Source of the DNA: an uncultured Clostridium sp.
GTDB taxonomy: Bacteria; Bacillota; Clostridia; TANB77; CAG-508
Length of the DNA stretch: 64,000 bases
Direction of reading: 5' to 3'
NCBI GenBank assembly: GCA_947570695.1
Contig: CANOVB010000010.1
Location: 1 to 64,000 of the forward strand
This document shows positions 37,013 through 47,240 of the stretch, in pieces. The position numbers and the translations under genes are program-made. Each line of letters starts with the position of its first letter. Position 1 is the stretch's first letter. A model generated the notes under the pieces. It saw only the letters and a list, made by a program, of their open reading frames with translations, did no database searches and had not been told where the DNA came from.

Positions 37013-37891
37013 ATGATAAATTTTGAACTATATAGAATATTTAAAATTGTAGCAGATGAGGAAAATTTAACAAAAGCGAGTGAAATTTTATGTATTTCAC
37101 AGCCAGCAGTAACAAAACATATCAAAAATTTAGAAAATGAATTAAATGTTCAATTATTTAAACGAAGTAAATATGGAATGATATTAAATGAAAATGGAAA
37201 AAAGTTATATTTGCAAATAAAAGATTCTATAGAGTCTCTTTCAAAAGCTGAAGAAATATTTAATACACATAAAATTATAAATTTAGGTGTACATGTAAAT
37301 ATGCCTAGCAAGATTTATAATAATGCAATTTCGAAATTTTATGAAAGTCATCAAAATAGTATTATTAACATACATCAGTTAATAGCAGAAAATATGTTTT
37401 CAGAGTTAGAAAAACAAAAGATTGATCTTGCATTTTCTAAAAAATATAGTGAGGAATTATATAATAATAATGAATTTGAATTTATAAAAATTGGAGAGCT
37501 ACATGATGTATTTATTGTAAATAGCAATTCGCAGTTTTTAAATAAAAAACTTTCTAAAAATGACTTAAGGAATACGACAATCTATACATTAAAAAAGTTT
37601 TCTAGTGCATACCAGAATTTAATAAAAGAACTTAAATATAGTAAAAATGATACTATCAATATAGAGAATGTAAATTATACAGCAATTCTTGAATTATTAA
37701 AAGTTAGAGATGTAATAACTGTTATAACAAAAGAATATGTAGAAGAAAAATTAGATAATAATGAATTAAATATTCTGGATGTTGGGTTTTCACTTCCAAA
37801 TGTGGAAATTGGTTTATATTATAAAACTAATAGTAATTTTAAAGAATTACGTGATTTAATTAAAATTTTAAAAGATAATTGCGAAGTATAA
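37013..37891 (+). CDS. LysR-type transcriptional regulator
   Basis: 292 residues. N-terminal winged helix-turn-helix (residues ~1-65): YRIFKIVADEENLTKASEIL, CISQPAVTKHIKNLENELNV, QLFKRSKYGMILNENG. The C-terminal ~200 residues are a periplasmic-binding-protein-like effector domain without clear ligand clues. RBS TAGGAGTAGT. The interrupted RtcB-like gene lies downstream on the same strand. Target and inducer unknown. Confidence 0.93.
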   Translation: MINFELYRIFKIVADEENLTKASEILCISQPAVTKHIKNLENELNVQLFKRSKYGMILNENGKKLYLQIKDSIESLSKAEEIFNTHKIINLGVHVNMPSKIYNNAISKFYESHQNSIINIHQLIAENMFSELEKQKIDLAFSKKYSEELYNNNEFEFIKIGELHDVFIVNSNSQFLNKKLSKNDLRNTTIYTLKKFSSAYQNLIKELKYSKNDTINIENVNYTAILELLKVRDVITVITKEYVEEKLDNNELNILDVGFSLPNVEIGLYYKTNSNFKELRDLIKILKDNCEV

Positions 37892-37909
37892 CTTTAAGTT
37901 ATACTTCGC
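37881..37909. terminator. Perfect palindrome at the end of the LysR gene
   Basis: 14-bp arms GCGAAGTATAACTT / AAGTTATACTTCGC separated by a single T; the LysR stop codon is inside. No T run, so either a weak terminator or a protein-binding palindrome. Confidence 0.5.
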
Positions 37910-37940
37910 ATACAAATATGTATTTAACATAATATCGAAA

Positions 37941-37992
37941 CCCTTCTATAATTAAATTAACAAGTATTAATTTAATTATAGAAGGGATTTTT
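37941..37992 (+). promoter_or_regulatory. 20-bp hairpin that sequesters the RBS of the RtcB-like gene (terminator-like)
   Basis: Perfect 20-bp stem, 37941-37960 with 37967-37986, loop CAAGTA. The right arm ends AGAAGGG, the only ribosome binding site for ATG 37994, and is followed by ATTTTTT. The element therefore reads both as an intrinsic terminator and as a translational lock. I see no promoter between it and the gene. Confidence 0.8.
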
Positions 37993-37993
37993 T

Positions 37994-39201
37994 ATGATAA
38001 CAAATTTTTCATTAAATGATACAACACAAATGGAAATATTAAAACATTTAGAAATAACATCAAAGCTATTAAACAAGGTAGGAACAAAATTATCTGGAAC
38101 TCAAAAAGAGTGTATGATATATGCAATGCCAGATTTAGGAATAGCACAAAATGCTACAAGAATGCTAGGTGGATTTTATACAGGTGCCTGTTATTCTTGA
38201 ACTTCAGATGTGCCATTTATTCCTGTAGATGCAACAGTTAATGTTTGTGGAACAGCAGTTTATAGATTAAATCAAAAAATATCTATTAAAGAATTTAAAA
38301 GAAGATTAAATAATGTTATGGAAAATAGAGAAACATATTTAAAATATGCAACTACACATCTGCCAGTACAAATATTAAATTCAATTAATTTAGAAAGAGC
38401 AGATAAATTTTATTGGAATTATAATGTAGGAAATCATTTTGTAATATTAGCAGAACAAGATAGTGAAAATTCAGAACTTCCAAAAGGTCAGTATATGGTG
38501 GTTCATGCTTCTGCAATAGAATTAAAAAAGATAATTTAAAATATGGTTTATATCCTGTACATGGATGCTGGTATTATTATGATATTCAAATAGAATATGA
38601 TGATAATGAAAATCGATTTTTAAGGTATATTTATGGAAAAAAAGCAGTTCAATTTTCAAAACTAGCCGATATGTTACAAATAATAAATAAAGATAGAAAT
38701 AGATATTTTTGTAAAGAAGTTTTAGGCGAATTGACAGGTGAGGAGATTATTAATTTAAGTCATTATGGAATGCCTACAGATAATGCTATATGTATAGGAT
38801 GTCAATGGGGACAAGAAGATTATAATTTATTAACTGCGCCCGGAAATGATATTTTTTTTATTCATCCAGATTTATCTTCTGAAAATACAGTAAAACTAAA
38901 AGATAAACAAATTACTTTAACACCACATGGGTGTGGAGTTATGTTTAAAAGTACTAGTGACACAATTAAATATTTAGATGATGGAATACAGATTGGAAAT
39001 AGACATTTTAAAAAAGGAGAGAGTATTAATATTGGAAATGATGTATTTGTTAGAACAAATGGTATGAATGGAAAGCAGATAAAACAGCATGTAGATAAAG
39101 TTTTAGATATATGCCATGGAACAATATTTGGACAAATGCATCAGATTTTTGCAAGGACGAAATATGGAGACTTTGATTATTCTGAAAGAGTAAGATATTA
39201 G
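37994..39201 (+). pseudogene. RtcB-like RNA ligase homologue interrupted by in-frame UGA and a -1 frameshift
   Basis: Reads as one ~402-residue protein only if UGA at 38198-38200 is read through and a -1 shift occurs at about 38524-38530. Before the UGA: IYAMPDLGIAQNATRMLGG, like the AVMPDVHLGKGSTIG region of RtcB. After it, same frame: VPFIPVDATVNVCGTAVYRL, like IIPAAVGVDIGCGMNALR, and VGNHFVILAEQD, like GTGNHFIEICLD. After the shift (frame of 38671): LTPHGCGVMFKS, like the SHGAGR motif with the guanylated His. Several metal ligands are changed (PDVH to PDLG, D of DIGCG to N), so even an intact product would be divergent. The shift site is A_AAA_AAG in the correct phase. Pseudogene, assembly error or recoding are all possible. 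Confidence 0.6.
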
Positions 39202-39212
39202 GAGGAATTAAT

Positions 39213-39770
39213 ATGGAAATATTATTAACAAGACATGGACAAACAGAATGGAATTTGCTAAAAAAAGTACAAGGGAAAGCAGATATTGAATTAAATGATC
39301 AGGGAATAGAGCAAGCTGAAAAAACTAGAGAATTATTAAAAGGAGAAAAAATAGATTTGATTTTATGTTCGCCATTAAAGAGAGCTAGACAAACAGCCGA
39401 AATTATTAGTCAAGGAAGAGATATTAGACTTATAATAGACGAAAGAATTTCAGAAAGAGATTTTGGAGAATTTGAGGGAATGCAAGTAACAGATTTTGAT
39501 TATAGTGCTTTTTGGAGTTACAAGCAAAATTGGAAATATGATACAGCAGAGAATATAAAAGATTTTTTTAGTAGAGTATATAGTTTTTTAAGTAGTATTA
39601 AAGATGAATATAATGGAAAAAGAATATTAATAGTGACACATGCAGGAATTAGTATACCAATTAAATGCTATTTTGAAGGTATCCCAGATGTTGAAAGCTT
39701 ATTGCCATTACATTTAGGAAATTGTGAAGTTACAAAATATTTTTATAAAGAACTAGATTTTGAAAGATAA
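39213..39770 (+). CDS. Histidine phosphatase family protein (phosphoglycerate mutase-like)
   Basis: 185 residues. The RHG signature with the phospho-accepting His is LTRHGQTEWN at residues ~5-14; second motif LCSPLKRARQTAEII; catalytic Glu region ISERDFGEFEGM; and second His in IVTHAGISIPIK. The family includes cofactor-dependent phosphoglycerate mutases and broad phosphatases such as CobC/PhoE; the short length and lack of mutase-specific insertions favour a phosphatase. The RBS AGGAGGAAT overlaps the preceding stop, so it is read with the RtcB-like gene. Confidence 0.93.
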   Translation: MEILLTRHGQTEWNLLKKVQGKADIELNDQGIEQAEKTRELLKGEKIDLILCSPLKRARQTAEIISQGRDIRLIIDERISERDFGEFEGMQVTDFDYSAFWSYKQNWKYDTAENIKDFFSRVYSFLSSIKDEYNGKRILIVTHAGISIPIKCYFEGIPDVESLLPLHLGNCEVTKYFYKELDFER

Positions 39771-39928
39771 AAAGTATAGTAAATCCATTACTAAATATAT
39801 AAGAATTAAAAGCAAATTAATAAAAAACTGTTGGATAATTATAAAAGTTATGATAATATTTATATCAAATGAAAATTAGATATAATGATTATTTTAAACA
39901 AATAGTAAAAATTGAAAAGGAGAAAGTA

Positions 39929-40375
39929 ATGGTAATAATAGCAGGTTGTATAATAGAAAAAGATAATAAAATATTAATGGTAAAAGAATCTAAAAAGGAA
40001 TGCTATGGGAAGTGGAATATTCCAGCAGGTCATGTTGAAGAAGGTGAATTAATTACAGCAGGTGCAATAAGAGAAATCTATGAAGAAACAGGATATAAAG
40101 TAAAACTTACAGGAACATTACCAATACTTTGTGCTACATTTGAAGGAAAAGAAACTCGTATAATGGTAAGATTTACAGCTGATGTGATAGAAGAAAGTAA
40201 TGGGTATGATACAAATGAAATTTTAGATGTTCAGTGGATAGATATGAATGATATAAAGAATATGACAGAAGAGGAATTAAGAGGATATGATATAAATATG
40301 CAAACTATAAAAGACTTTGAAGCGAAAAATATATATCCAATGGATATTTTTAATAATACAATGTATTTAAGATAA
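39929..40375 (+). CDS. Nudix hydrolase
   Basis: 148 residues from ATG 39929 (RBS AAAAGGAGAAAG; the upstream in-frame ATG 39869 has none). Nudix box GHVEEGELITAGAIREIYEETGY fits GX5EX7REUXEEXGU at residues ~34-56. Hydrolyses a nucleoside diphosphate linked to some moiety; substrate unknown, most like MutT/ADP-ribose-type members. It sits between the histidine phosphatase and ldh, each with separate spacing of over 130 bases. Confidence 0.93.
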   Translation: MVIIAGCIIEKDNKILMVKESKKECYGKWNIPAGHVEEGELITAGAIREIYEETGYKVKLTGTLPILCATFEGKETRIMVRFTADVIEESNGYDTNEILDVQWIDMNDIKNMTEEELRGYDINMQTIKDFEAKNIYPMDIFNNTMYLR

Positions 40376-40514
40376 AATTCTAATAAATCTAATTTTTACG
40401 TTGACTATGTAGTGTTATAAGATAAAAACTGAAATTTAATATATTGCAAATAAAGAAAAAAGGTATTATAATATTTAATTAAATGAATTTAATAGACTAA
40501 AAAGGAGATAAGTT

Positions 40515-41483
40515 ATGATAGGAAAAAGAAAAATTGTGCTTGTAGGGACTGGATTTGTTGGAATGAGTATGGCATATGCAATAGTGAGTCAAGGAACTTC
40601 AAGTGGAGTTAATGAGTTAGTTTTAATTGATGTTATGAAAGAGAAAGCAATAGGTGAAGCCATGGATTTAGCACATGGATTGCCTTGTTCATCAAGTCAT
40701 ATGAAAATAAAAGCAGGAGACTATGATGAATGTGAAGATGCAGATATTGTAGTTATAACAGCTGGGTTAAATCAGAAACCAGGTCAAACAAGACTTGAAT
40801 TATCAGAGGCAAATGCAAAAATAATGAAAGATATAACAATTCAAGTTGTAAATAGTGGCTTTAAAGGAATATTTTTAGTTGCGTCAAATCCAGTAGATTT
40901 GATGACAAAAGTAGTTCAAGAAGTTTCTAAATTTCCTACGGGAAGAGTAATTGGTTCAGGAACAGCTCTAGATACTGCAAGATTAAGATATATGGTTGGT
41001 GAGTATTTAAATATATCTAATAAAAATGTTCATGCGTATATTATGGGTGAACATGGTGATTCTTCTTTTGTACCATGGGAACATGCTTATGTAGGATGTA
41101 AAAAAGTAATAGATATATTAAAAGATGCAAATAAAGATTTAGCTGATCTTGATAAAATTTATGTTGAAGTTAGAGATGCTGCTTATGAAATAATAAATAG
41201 AAAAAAAGCAACATATTATGGAATAGGATTAGGTCTTGCAAGAATTGTAAGAAATATAATGAATGATACAAATGAAATTTTAACAGTATCTGCATATTTA
41301 AATGGAGAATATGGTCATAAAGATATATATGTTGGAGTGCCAGCAGTTATTAATAGTAATGGTGCAAGAGAGCTTTTAGAGCTTGTACTTGCAAAAGAAA
41401 ATCAAGAAAAGCTTGATAATAGTTGTAAAATATTAACAGAGAATATGAATAATATAAGAAAAGTGTTAAATAATGAAAAATAA
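40515..41483 (+). CDS. ldh: L-lactate dehydrogenase
   Basis: Reduces pyruvate to L-lactate with NADH during fermentation. 322 residues. Motifs: NAD-binding KIVLVGTGFVGMSMAYAI, Asp at the end of beta-2 (VLIDVMKEKA), TAGLNQKPGQTRLEL (mobile loop with Gln and Arg, lactate rather than malate type), SNPVDLMT, DTARLRYMV (substrate Arg) and catalytic His in YIMGEHGDSSFVPW. RBS AAAAGGAGATA. Monocistronic by spacing. Confidence 0.96.
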   Translation: MIGKRKIVLVGTGFVGMSMAYAIVSQGTSSGVNELVLIDVMKEKAIGEAMDLAHGLPCSSSHMKIKAGDYDECEDADIVVITAGLNQKPGQTRLELSEANAKIMKDITIQVVNSGFKGIFLVASNPVDLMTKVVQEVSKFPTGRVIGSGTALDTARLRYMVGEYLNISNKNVHAYIMGEHGDSSFVPWEHAYVGCKKVIDILKDANKDLADLDKIYVEVRDAAYEIINRKKATYYGIGLGLARIVRNIMNDTNEILTVSAYLNGEYGHKDIYVGVPAVINSNGARELLELVLAKENQEKLDNSCKILTENMNNIRKVLNNEK

Positions 41484-41606
41484 GGTAAATTGTAAAAGTA
41501 AAGTATAATTTGTTGATAAAAAATGATAAAAGGTTTATATGAAAGATTTGAAATATTATGTAAATTATGCTATAATAAATAGGAAAAATCTATAGGAGGA
41601 AGCGTT

Positions 41607-42053
41607 ATGTTAGATGTTCGGTATGCAACAGAACAGCTTTCTGATTATGAATCTTTTATGAAACTGCATAAAAGCTTTAAATATTCTGAATCAAATCCCG
41701 AAAATGAAATGGAACGGGAAATGGTGATTAAGAATTATGAGGAATATAAAGAATATATCGAAAATATATTTTTTGCAGTGCTTAATGGAGAAATAATTGG
41801 ATATGCTGTGATGGACGTTGAAGAAGATGACTTAATAACGTGCATAATTAGAGAGATCTATGTAAAATCAAATTTGCAAAAACGTGGATATGGAAGAAGC
41901 TTTGTAGAAGAAATAAAAAAAGTAGCAAAAGCAGAAGGTTTTAAAAAGATTAGACTTATCTCTGCCAATATTACTACAGATAAAATTTGGTTTTTGCTTG
42001 GATTTCGTCCAGTAGTTGTCACAAGAGACGAATATGAGATAAATCTAAAATAA
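41607..42053 (+). CDS. GNAT family N-acetyltransferase
   Basis: 148 residues. GNAT core: IIGYAVMDVEEDD (beta-4), REIYVKSNLQKRGYGRSFVEE with the acetyl-CoA pyrophosphate loop QKRGYG, then IRLISANITTDKIWFLLGFRPV. The N-terminal region is acidic and variable. RBS TAGGAGGAAG. Acceptor unknown. Confidence 0.9.
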   Translation: MLDVRYATEQLSDYESFMKLHKSFKYSESNPENEMEREMVIKNYEEYKEYIENIFFAVLNGEIIGYAVMDVEEDDLITCIIREIYVKSNLQKRGYGRSFVEEIKKVAKAEGFKKIRLISANITTDKIWFLLGFRPVVVTRDEYEINLK

Positions 42054-42060
42054 TGCAAAA

Positions 42061-42101
42061 AAAGAAAACAGCCCCTGTTTAGTAAGGGGCTGTTTTCTTT
42101 T
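42061..42101. terminator. Bidirectional terminator between convergent genes
   Basis: 15-bp stem AAAGAAAACAGCCCC / GGGGCTGTTTTCTTT (42061-42075 with 42086-42100); T run on both strands. Confidence 0.93.
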
Positions 42102-42126
42102 ATAAAAAGTTCTTAGGATATCTATA

Positions 42127-43029
42127 TTAATGTTCTTGACCTTCAGGAGATACTCCTACACTAGGTTTTCCATCTAAGTTTTGAATATCAGAATATTTTT
42201 GTAGCCTTGAAATTCTTTCTTCTCTTATTCTATTTATAAATTCTATTGTACCTATTTTTGTACCATCTTCTTGTTCAATAGTAGATTTTCTTACTCTAAG
42301 CTGATCTTCAGTAGGAGCTTTTGAAAGTTCTAAGAAAAATCTATCAATTTCAGATAAAATAAATTTGTCTTCAATTTCACATGCTCTAGCAAAATTAGAA
42401 GTTTTAACTACTTCCGCAATTTTACTTTGAGCAGTAGCTAAAGTTTCTGATAAAATTTCAGAAGTATCATCTTTAGATGTTAAATATAGAGACTTTTTAA
42501 AACTTACTACAACTTGATGATATAAATCATAGTTTTCAGGAGAAACCTTTTTTCTCATATTTTGTCCAAAATCTGGATATATGTCTCTAGCATTAGTAAA
42601 TAGCTGGCTTCTTGTAAAAAGATGACCATCCAATTTTTTACTTAATTTTATATTCTTTTTAAAGTTTGCTCTAGCAAATTCAGAATTTTCTTCATATATT
42701 CTATTATATTCATCAAGCTTTTTCCCTGGGTGAGTGCTATGTTTAACAGGAGCTCCTAAAACTATAGAGTCATAAGCAGAGCTTGCAACATAAGCTAAAT
42801 CATGATATAAAAGTAATAGCGATGTTTGATGAACAGATATATTATTTCTTATATCAGGATATGTTGGAAATTCATATAAATGAGGGCTATGTAAAGTAGG
42901 TTTTGGATGTTCCATTTTAGCTAAAGGTTTATCAGTATTTGATGTAGAAGTAGTATTAGATACAATTTCATCCATATTATTTTCTTCAGATTTTTTTGGT
43001 TTATTAAATAATCTATTTAAAAAACTCAT
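42127..43029 (-). CDS. Conserved-looking protein of unknown function
   Basis: 300 residues from the ATG at 43029, which has GGAGGTG upstream; the ATG at 43047 lies before that RBS. Soluble, mostly helical by composition, with a low-complexity acidic/Ser-Thr linker at residues ~12-45 (SEENNMDEIVSNTTSTSN). No signal peptide, membrane segment or catalytic motif recognised. The gene upstream (43083-43979, DUF445) is on the same strand, 53 bases away, so the two are probably an operon. I do not recognise the family. Confidence 0.7.
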   Translation of the reverse strand: MSFLNRLFNKPKKSEENNMDEIVSNTTSTSNTDKPLAKMEHPKPTLHSPHLYEFPTYPDIRNNISVHQTSLLLLYHDLAYVASSAYDSIVLGAPVKHSTHPGKKLDEYNRIYEENSEFARANFKKNIKLSKKLDGHLFTRSQLFTNARDIYPDFGQNMRKKVSPENYDLYHQVVVSFKKSLYLTSKDDTSEILSETLATAQSKIAEVVKTSNFARACEIEDKFILSEIDRFFLELSKAPTEDQLRVRKSTIEQEDGTKIGTIEFINRIREERISRLQKYSDIQNLDGKPSVGVSPEGQEH

Positions 43030-43082
43030 TTTAACACCTCCAGACAAGAAGTATATTCTTAAATTCAGATATTGTCAATCAT

Positions 43083-43979
43083 TTAGAAAAGTAAATTAAT
43101 CATTCCTAATAGAAAACCAATAATAGCTCCTAAATTTACTAATGCATTTAATTCTTTTTTCATTATAAGTAATAACAATTTTTCAAGCTCTAATGTATCC
43201 ATGGAATTAATTTTCTCTTTTACAATTTTAGAAACATCAATAATTCCTAATATTGTTGATAATTTTTTTATTACAAAATTTTCATATATATCCATAAAAA
43301 TAGATACTAAATTAATATTTGAACTAGAAATAGAAGATGCTATATTACCTATATTGGTAGAAGTATATTTTACAAGTTCTTTATTTACCATATCATTAAT
43401 TATTTGTTTTCCATCTGTTTTTATATATTCATTTATTTTTAGTTCAGCATTTTCAGAAATATTTGATACGATTGATTTTCCACCAAAAATTCCTAAAATA
43501 GAGCCTTTAAGTTTTTCCTTTGCAGAAATGGCTATTTGTTCAGAAATTACTTTTCCTAAATTTGCTTCACACAAAGTATCAAAAATACTTGAAGTTATTT
43601 TGGTTTCTAACTTTTTTATAACTTCTACATAATTTTCTTCAGATATATATTTGCAAAGAGATTCTTTTATGGTTAAAGAATTTTCATCTAAAGAATTTAA
43701 ATATTTTTCTATATTTTCTTTTATTTTTGATTTTATGTCTTTAGAAAGCAATGTGTTTTTTAGAGTTTCTTCTGTTAATAAATTTTGGCTTATAGAATCA
43801 CCGATTGATTCGGCTAATCTTTCTTTATTTTTAGGAATAATACCTGGTGTAAATGGAAGTGTAAAATTGCCTAATTTAACTGGATTTAATGGTCTAAACA
43901 TCATTTTTACTGCAATCCAATTTGTAATGTAACCAATACCAGCACCGATTAAAGGTCTAAGTATAATTGTGTAATCCAT
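43083..43979 (-). CDS. DUF445 family membrane protein
   Basis: 298 residues. The N-terminus holds the family signature: LIGAGIGYITNWIAVKMMFRPLNP (membrane helix) and LPFTPGIIPKNKERLAESIG. A long helical middle follows, and a C-terminal membrane helix (NLGAIIGFLLGMINLLF) gives a two-anchor topology similar to the B. subtilis YheB/YlbC-like DUF445 proteins. Function unknown in the family. RBS AGGAGG on the minus strand. Confidence 0.88.
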   Translation of the reverse strand: MDYTIILRPLIGAGIGYITNWIAVKMMFRPLNPVKLGNFTLPFTPGIIPKNKERLAESIGDSISQNLLTEETLKNTLLSKDIKSKIKENIEKYLNSLDENSLTIKESLCKYISEENYVEVIKKLETKITSSIFDTLCEANLGKVISEQIAISAKEKLKGSILGIFGGKSIVSNISENAELKINEYIKTDGKQIINDMVNKELVKYTSTNIGNIASSISSSNINLVSIFMDIYENFVIKKLSTILGIIDVSKIVKEKINSMDTLELEKLLLLIMKKELNALVNLGAIIGFLLGMINLLF

Positions 43980-44087
43980 AAATACCTCCTAATTAAACGA
44001 GTTTTAAATAATTATATAACCTATAAGACAAAATTGCAAATGATAAATTTTACATTAATGGAATCTTAAGAATTTTTATATTACTAC

Positions 44088-44116
44088 TTGAAATTAAATA
44101 AAATTTTTAGTATAAT
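44088..44116 (+). promoter_or_regulatory. Sigma-A promoter of the 36-residue gene
   Basis: TTGAAA at 44088-44093, 17-bp spacer, TATAAT at 44111-44116. Confidence 0.8.
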
Positions 44117-44148
44117 AAAAATGTATTTTGATTGTGGAGATGAAGTTT

Positions 44149-44259
44149 ATGATGCTTTATAAACTAAAACATAATAATCAAAAATTTAAAGGTAGAAAGT
44201 TAGAAATAACTGATTCATTTATGCTAGATAAAAAAATAGTAAATAATAAAAGAAGGTAG
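44149..44259 (+). CDS. Small basic protein, 36 residues
   Basis: Begins MMLYKLKHNNQKFKGRKLEI and ends KKIVNNKRR. It is a complete transcription unit: consensus-like promoter 33 bases upstream, RBS GGAGATGAAG, and a terminator whose left arm contains the stop codon. Strongly basic, no membrane segment. No family recognised. The presence of all signals in the right order is the evidence that it is real. Confidence 0.6.
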   Translation: MMLYKLKHNNQKFKGRKLEITDSFMLDKKIVNNKRR

Positions 44260-44284
44260 AATTATACTACCTTCTTATTTTTTT
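44250..44284 (+). terminator. Intrinsic terminator of the small basic gene
   Basis: 10-bp stem AAGAAGGTAG / CTACCTTCTT (44250-44259 with 44267-44276), 7-nt loop, T run. Confidence 0.92.
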
Positions 44285-44428
44285 GCATAAATCTAGTATG
44301 CGAAAAAAATTGCTGAGAAATTTTTTTCTAGATTTACTATTTAATGCTATGTACTTTTACTAAATAAATGATTTACTAAATCTAGCAATAAAATTTATAT
44401 AAAGTAAGCATTTTCAAAATACAAATAA

Positions 44429-45709
<1,281 letters not shown>

Positions 45710-45718
45710 GAGGAATTT

Positions 45719-47071
45719 ATGGAAGAAAATATTGATTTATTATTAACTATCTCGCCAATAGATGGTAGATATAGAAATATTACAGAAAAAATAAGTGATT
45801 ATTTTAGTGAATATGCTTTTATAAAATATAGAGTAAAAATTGAGATTGATTGGTTAAAATTTTTCTTAAAATTAATTCAAAAAGAAGAAAAAAATATAGA
45901 CATTTTAAATGATATTATAAATTCATTTGATATAAAAGAAGCAAAAAAAGTAAAACAAATTGAGCAAAAAACAAACCATGATGTAAAAGCCATTGAATAT
46001 TATATTAGAAAAAAACTAGAAGAAAATAATTTAAAAGAGTATTGCAGTTTTGTACATTTTGCCTGTACATCAGAAGATATAAATAATTTAGCTTATGGAA
46101 AAATGATAACAGATTGTGTAAATAATGTGTTAATAAAAGATATGGAAAAATTAATAGAGAATGTAAGAATAGAAGCAAAAAAATTAGCAAGTATTCCAAT
46201 GCTTTCTCATACACATGGACAAAATGCTACCCCAACAACATGTGGAAAAGAATTTGCTATATTTGTTTATAGATGGGAAAGTATATTAAATTTAATAAAA
46301 AATATTAAGTTAAAAGGCAAATTTAGCGGAGCAGTAGGAAATTTTAATGCTCATAGTATAGCTTATCCTGAAATAGATTGGATAAATATTGCAAAAGGAT
46401 TTGTTGAAAGTGAGGGTTTAGAATTTAATCCATTAACAACACAAATTGAATCACATGATATAATAAGCATATTATTTAGTTATATAAAAGCTTTTAATAA
46501 TATAACTATGGATTTTAATAGTGACATGTGGCTTTATATAAGTAAAGGATACTTTAAACAAAAAATAGTATCTGGCGAAGTGGGCTCTTCAGTAATGCCA
46601 CATAAAGTAAATCCTATAAATCATGAAAATTCGATGGCAAATATTCGTATAGGAAATTCAATTTTAGATAGTTTAAATAATAATTTACAGATTTCAAGAA
46701 TGCAAAGAGATTTAAGTGATTCATCAATGCTTAGAAATATTGGTGTTGCTTTTTCTCATACTATAATTTCTATAAATCAATCTATAAAAGGATTTGAAAA
46801 AATGGAAGTAAATGAAGATGTACTAAGATGCGATTTAGAAAATGCGCCAGAAGTTTTGGCTGAAGCAATTCAAACTGTACTTAGAAAAAATGGATTTGAT
46901 AATGCTTATGAAATTTTAAAAGAATTTACCAGAGGAAAGAAAACTAATTTAGAAGATTTAAGAGAGTTTATAGGAAATTTAGAAATTCCAGAAGACGATA
47001 AAAATATATTATTAAATTTAACTCCAGAAAATTATACAGGACTTGCTGATAAATTGTGCAATTTTATATAA
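45719..47071 (+). CDS. purB: Adenylosuccinate lyase
   Basis: Acts twice in purine synthesis: SAICAR to AICAR and adenylosuccinate to AMP. 450 residues, of the longer E. coli-like type (starts LLTISPIDGRYRNITEKISDYF). Superfamily motifs: TSEDINNLAYG, MLSHTHGQNATPTT (catalytic His), GAVGNFNAH, and the signature loop GSSVMPHKVNPINHENS. Member of the same fold family as ArgH in this window. Second gene of the purAB operon. Confidence 0.96.
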   Translation: MEENIDLLLTISPIDGRYRNITEKISDYFSEYAFIKYRVKIEIDWLKFFLKLIQKEEKNIDILNDIINSFDIKEAKKVKQIEQKTNHDVKAIEYYIRKKLEENNLKEYCSFVHFACTSEDINNLAYGKMITDCVNNVLIKDMEKLIENVRIEAKKLASIPMLSHTHGQNATPTTCGKEFAIFVYRWESILNLIKNIKLKGKFSGAVGNFNAHSIAYPEIDWINIAKGFVESEGLEFNPLTTQIESHDIISILFSYIKAFNNITMDFNSDMWLYISKGYFKQKIVSGEVGSSVMPHKVNPINHENSMANIRIGNSILDSLNNNLQISRMQRDLSDSSMLRNIGVAFSHTIISINQSIKGFEKMEVNEDVLRCDLENAPEVLAEAIQTVLRKNGFDNAYEILKEFTRGKKTNLEDLREFIGNLEIPEDDKNILLNLTPENYTGLADKLCNFI

Positions 47072-47116
47072 GGATTTTAAAAAGTCATATATTAAAAAAG
47101 TTAACAAAATACCTAG

Positions 47117-47145
47117 TTGACAATAAATTTTAAAACCTTTATAAT
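47117..47145 (+). promoter_or_regulatory. Consensus promoter of the putative antitoxin RNA
   Basis: TTGACA at 47117-47122, 17-bp spacer, TATAAT at 47140-47145: perfect consensus. Confidence 0.85.
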
Positions 47146-47151
47146 AAATAT

Positions 47152-47240
47152 AGAAAATGAGATACCCAGTAATATGGTGTATCGTTAAAGTGATTTATAA
47201 AAATGCATCTCTAACGGTCAAGCAGAGATGTATTTTTTTT
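47152..47240 (+). ncRNA. Putative antisense antitoxin RNA
   Basis: About 90 bases from the predicted start to the terminator T run. No RBS-ORF. A 5' hairpin is formed by GATACCC ... GGTGTATC (47161-47184), then the bidirectional terminator TGCATCTCT / AGAGATGTA (47204-47212 with 47224-47232, 11-nt loop). Its 3' end is complementary to the 3' end of the convergent small membrane-protein gene (47211-47360), the arrangement of type I systems such as txpA/RatA and fst/RNAII. Confidence 0.55.

Noticed and set aside
38198..38200. Genome-wide reassignment of UGA
   Set aside because: UGA ends the GT2 gene at 12164 in normal fashion and Trp is encoded by TGG throughout, so a changed genetic code is not supported.
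43201..43932. Plus-strand ORFs of 143 and 93 codons opposite the DUF445 gene
   Set aside because: Antisense shadows of a well-supported DUF445 gene; Phe/Ile-rich translations without structure.
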